Shown here: positions 12,242-12,328 of the stretch, one piece after another
Layout: each line of letters begins with the position of its first letter
Numbering within the stretch: position 1 is the stretch's first letter
Assembly (NCBI GenBank): GCA_016926235.1
Contig: JAFGOZ010000113.1
Location: 1-12,328 of the forward strand
Length of the DNA stretch: 12,328 nucleotides
Source: Bacteroidales bacterium
GTDB taxonomy: Bacteria; Bacteroidota; Bacteroidia; Bacteroidales; UBA10428
Direction: 5' to 3'
The notes under the pieces: generated by a model
Seen by the model: the letters and a program-made list of their open reading frames with translations, nothing else
What the model was told of the DNA's origin: nothing
The model's database searches: none
Program-made: the position numbers and the translations under genes

Positions 12242-12247
12242 ATTATG
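12242..12247 (+). other. attR core (ATTATG)
   Basis: Second copy of the 6-bp core, immediately followed by native comM sequence (GTTGGTCCGCCC). The element side reads TATAACATA before the core. Combined with TTATA after the left core it forms the palindromic attP described in the findings. Confidence 0.85.
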
Positions 12248-12328
12248 GTTGGTCCGCCCGGATCAGGTAAGACCATGCTTGCAAAGAGGCTGCCGACTAT
12301 TATGCCTCCGCTTACTCCGGAGGAAGCC
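12245..12328 (+). pseudogene. comM: comM (yifB) 3' part, Walker A onward
   Basis: Reads [20 protein letters not shown] and continues PPLTPEEA, open to the window edge. GPPGSGKT is the Walker A loop of the ComM/YifB AAA+ domain and the rest is its conserved following helix. The codon phase is continuous with the left fragment, confirming a single interrupted gene. The first codon after the junction is an ATG, so a truncated AAA+ fragment could in principle be translated, but it would lack the N-terminal Lon-like domain. Confidence 0.93.

Larger units (their letters stand above)
82..12247. mobile_element. Integrated serine-recombinase element in comM
   Basis: The segment between the two comM halves is bounded by the 6-bp direct repeat ATTATG, and removing it rejoins the ComM frame. 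It carries two serine recombinase genes at its right end, an XRE regulator, a possible replication module, and cargo (TGT-like enzyme, ion channel, nuclease). No relaxase, coupling ATPase, secretion, capsid or terminase gene is visible. This fits a non-conjugative integrative element, a helper-dependent mobilizable element or a satellite better than an ICE or a prophage. It is not an IS or Tn7-type insertion: there is no DDE transposase or tni gene and no terminal inverted repeats of that kind. The low-GC interior against the richer comM flanks supports acquisition by transfer. Confidence 0.93.

Noticed and set aside
82..12247. Element considered as a Tn7-like comM island (AbaR type)
   Set aside because: There is no tni/tns transposase, no terminal inverted repeats and no 5-bp duplication; a large serine recombinase beside attR explains the insertion.

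Overview
The window holds a complete, roughly 12.2 kb integrated mobile element inside the chromosomal gene comM (yifB, a Mg-chelatase-like AAA+ ATPase) of a Bacteroidota bacterium, most likely one of the Bacteroidales. The first 87 bases encode the ComM stretch ending ...AGHHNLIM. The last 84 bases continue it without losing a codon: [10 protein letters not shown] (Walker A) and onward. Joining the two ends restores an uninterrupted ComM reading frame. The phylum assignment rests on the ComM sequence, several TAnnTTTG promoter boxes, and the A/T-rich, Shine-Dalgarno-poor leaders. The interior is visibly more AT-rich than the comM flanks.

Layout. (1) Ends: a 6-bp direct repeat ATTATG (82-87 and 12242-12247) marks attL and attR. 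Joining the inner flanks gives an attP containing a perfect 20-bp palindrome. (2) 218-2825: a co-directional four-gene cassette with two diverged DUF3102-like proteins, a tRNA-guanine-transglycosylase-like (DpdA-like) protein and a small orphan protein, closed by a hairpin. (3) 3158-3958: a voltage-gated cation channel of the one-domain bacterial type. (4) 3976-5220, minus strand: an orphan HsdR-N-type PD-(D/E)xK nuclease, preceded by the 36-residue stump of a DNA methyltransferase, so apparently the remains of a restriction-modification unit. (5) 5515-8625: a phage- or plasmid-like block of an XRE repressor, hypothetical proteins, a zinc-ribbon protein, a stand-alone NUMOD-type DNA-binding protein and a winged-helix/zinc protein that may start replication. 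The last is preceded by a large RNA or DNA hairpin and GTTACCAA repeats. (6) 8626-9284: a long noncoding region with an 11-bp inverted repeat and the best promoter in the window, driving a Lys/Ala-rich protein. (7) 9860-12221: two overlapping serine recombinase genes, a small one and a 562-residue large serine recombinase that ends 20 bp from the right crossover and is the presumed integrase.

I see no relaxase, coupling protein, type IV secretion, capsid or terminase gene. The element therefore looks like a non-autonomous integrative element (genomic island, satellite or helper-dependent mobilizable element): recombinases for integration and excision, a regulation/replication block, and a left-hand cargo zone (base-modification-like cassette, ion channel, orphan nuclease). 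The cargo is the most plausible place for an undescribed system. The DUF3102-like pair plus TGT-like gene is the strongest candidate.
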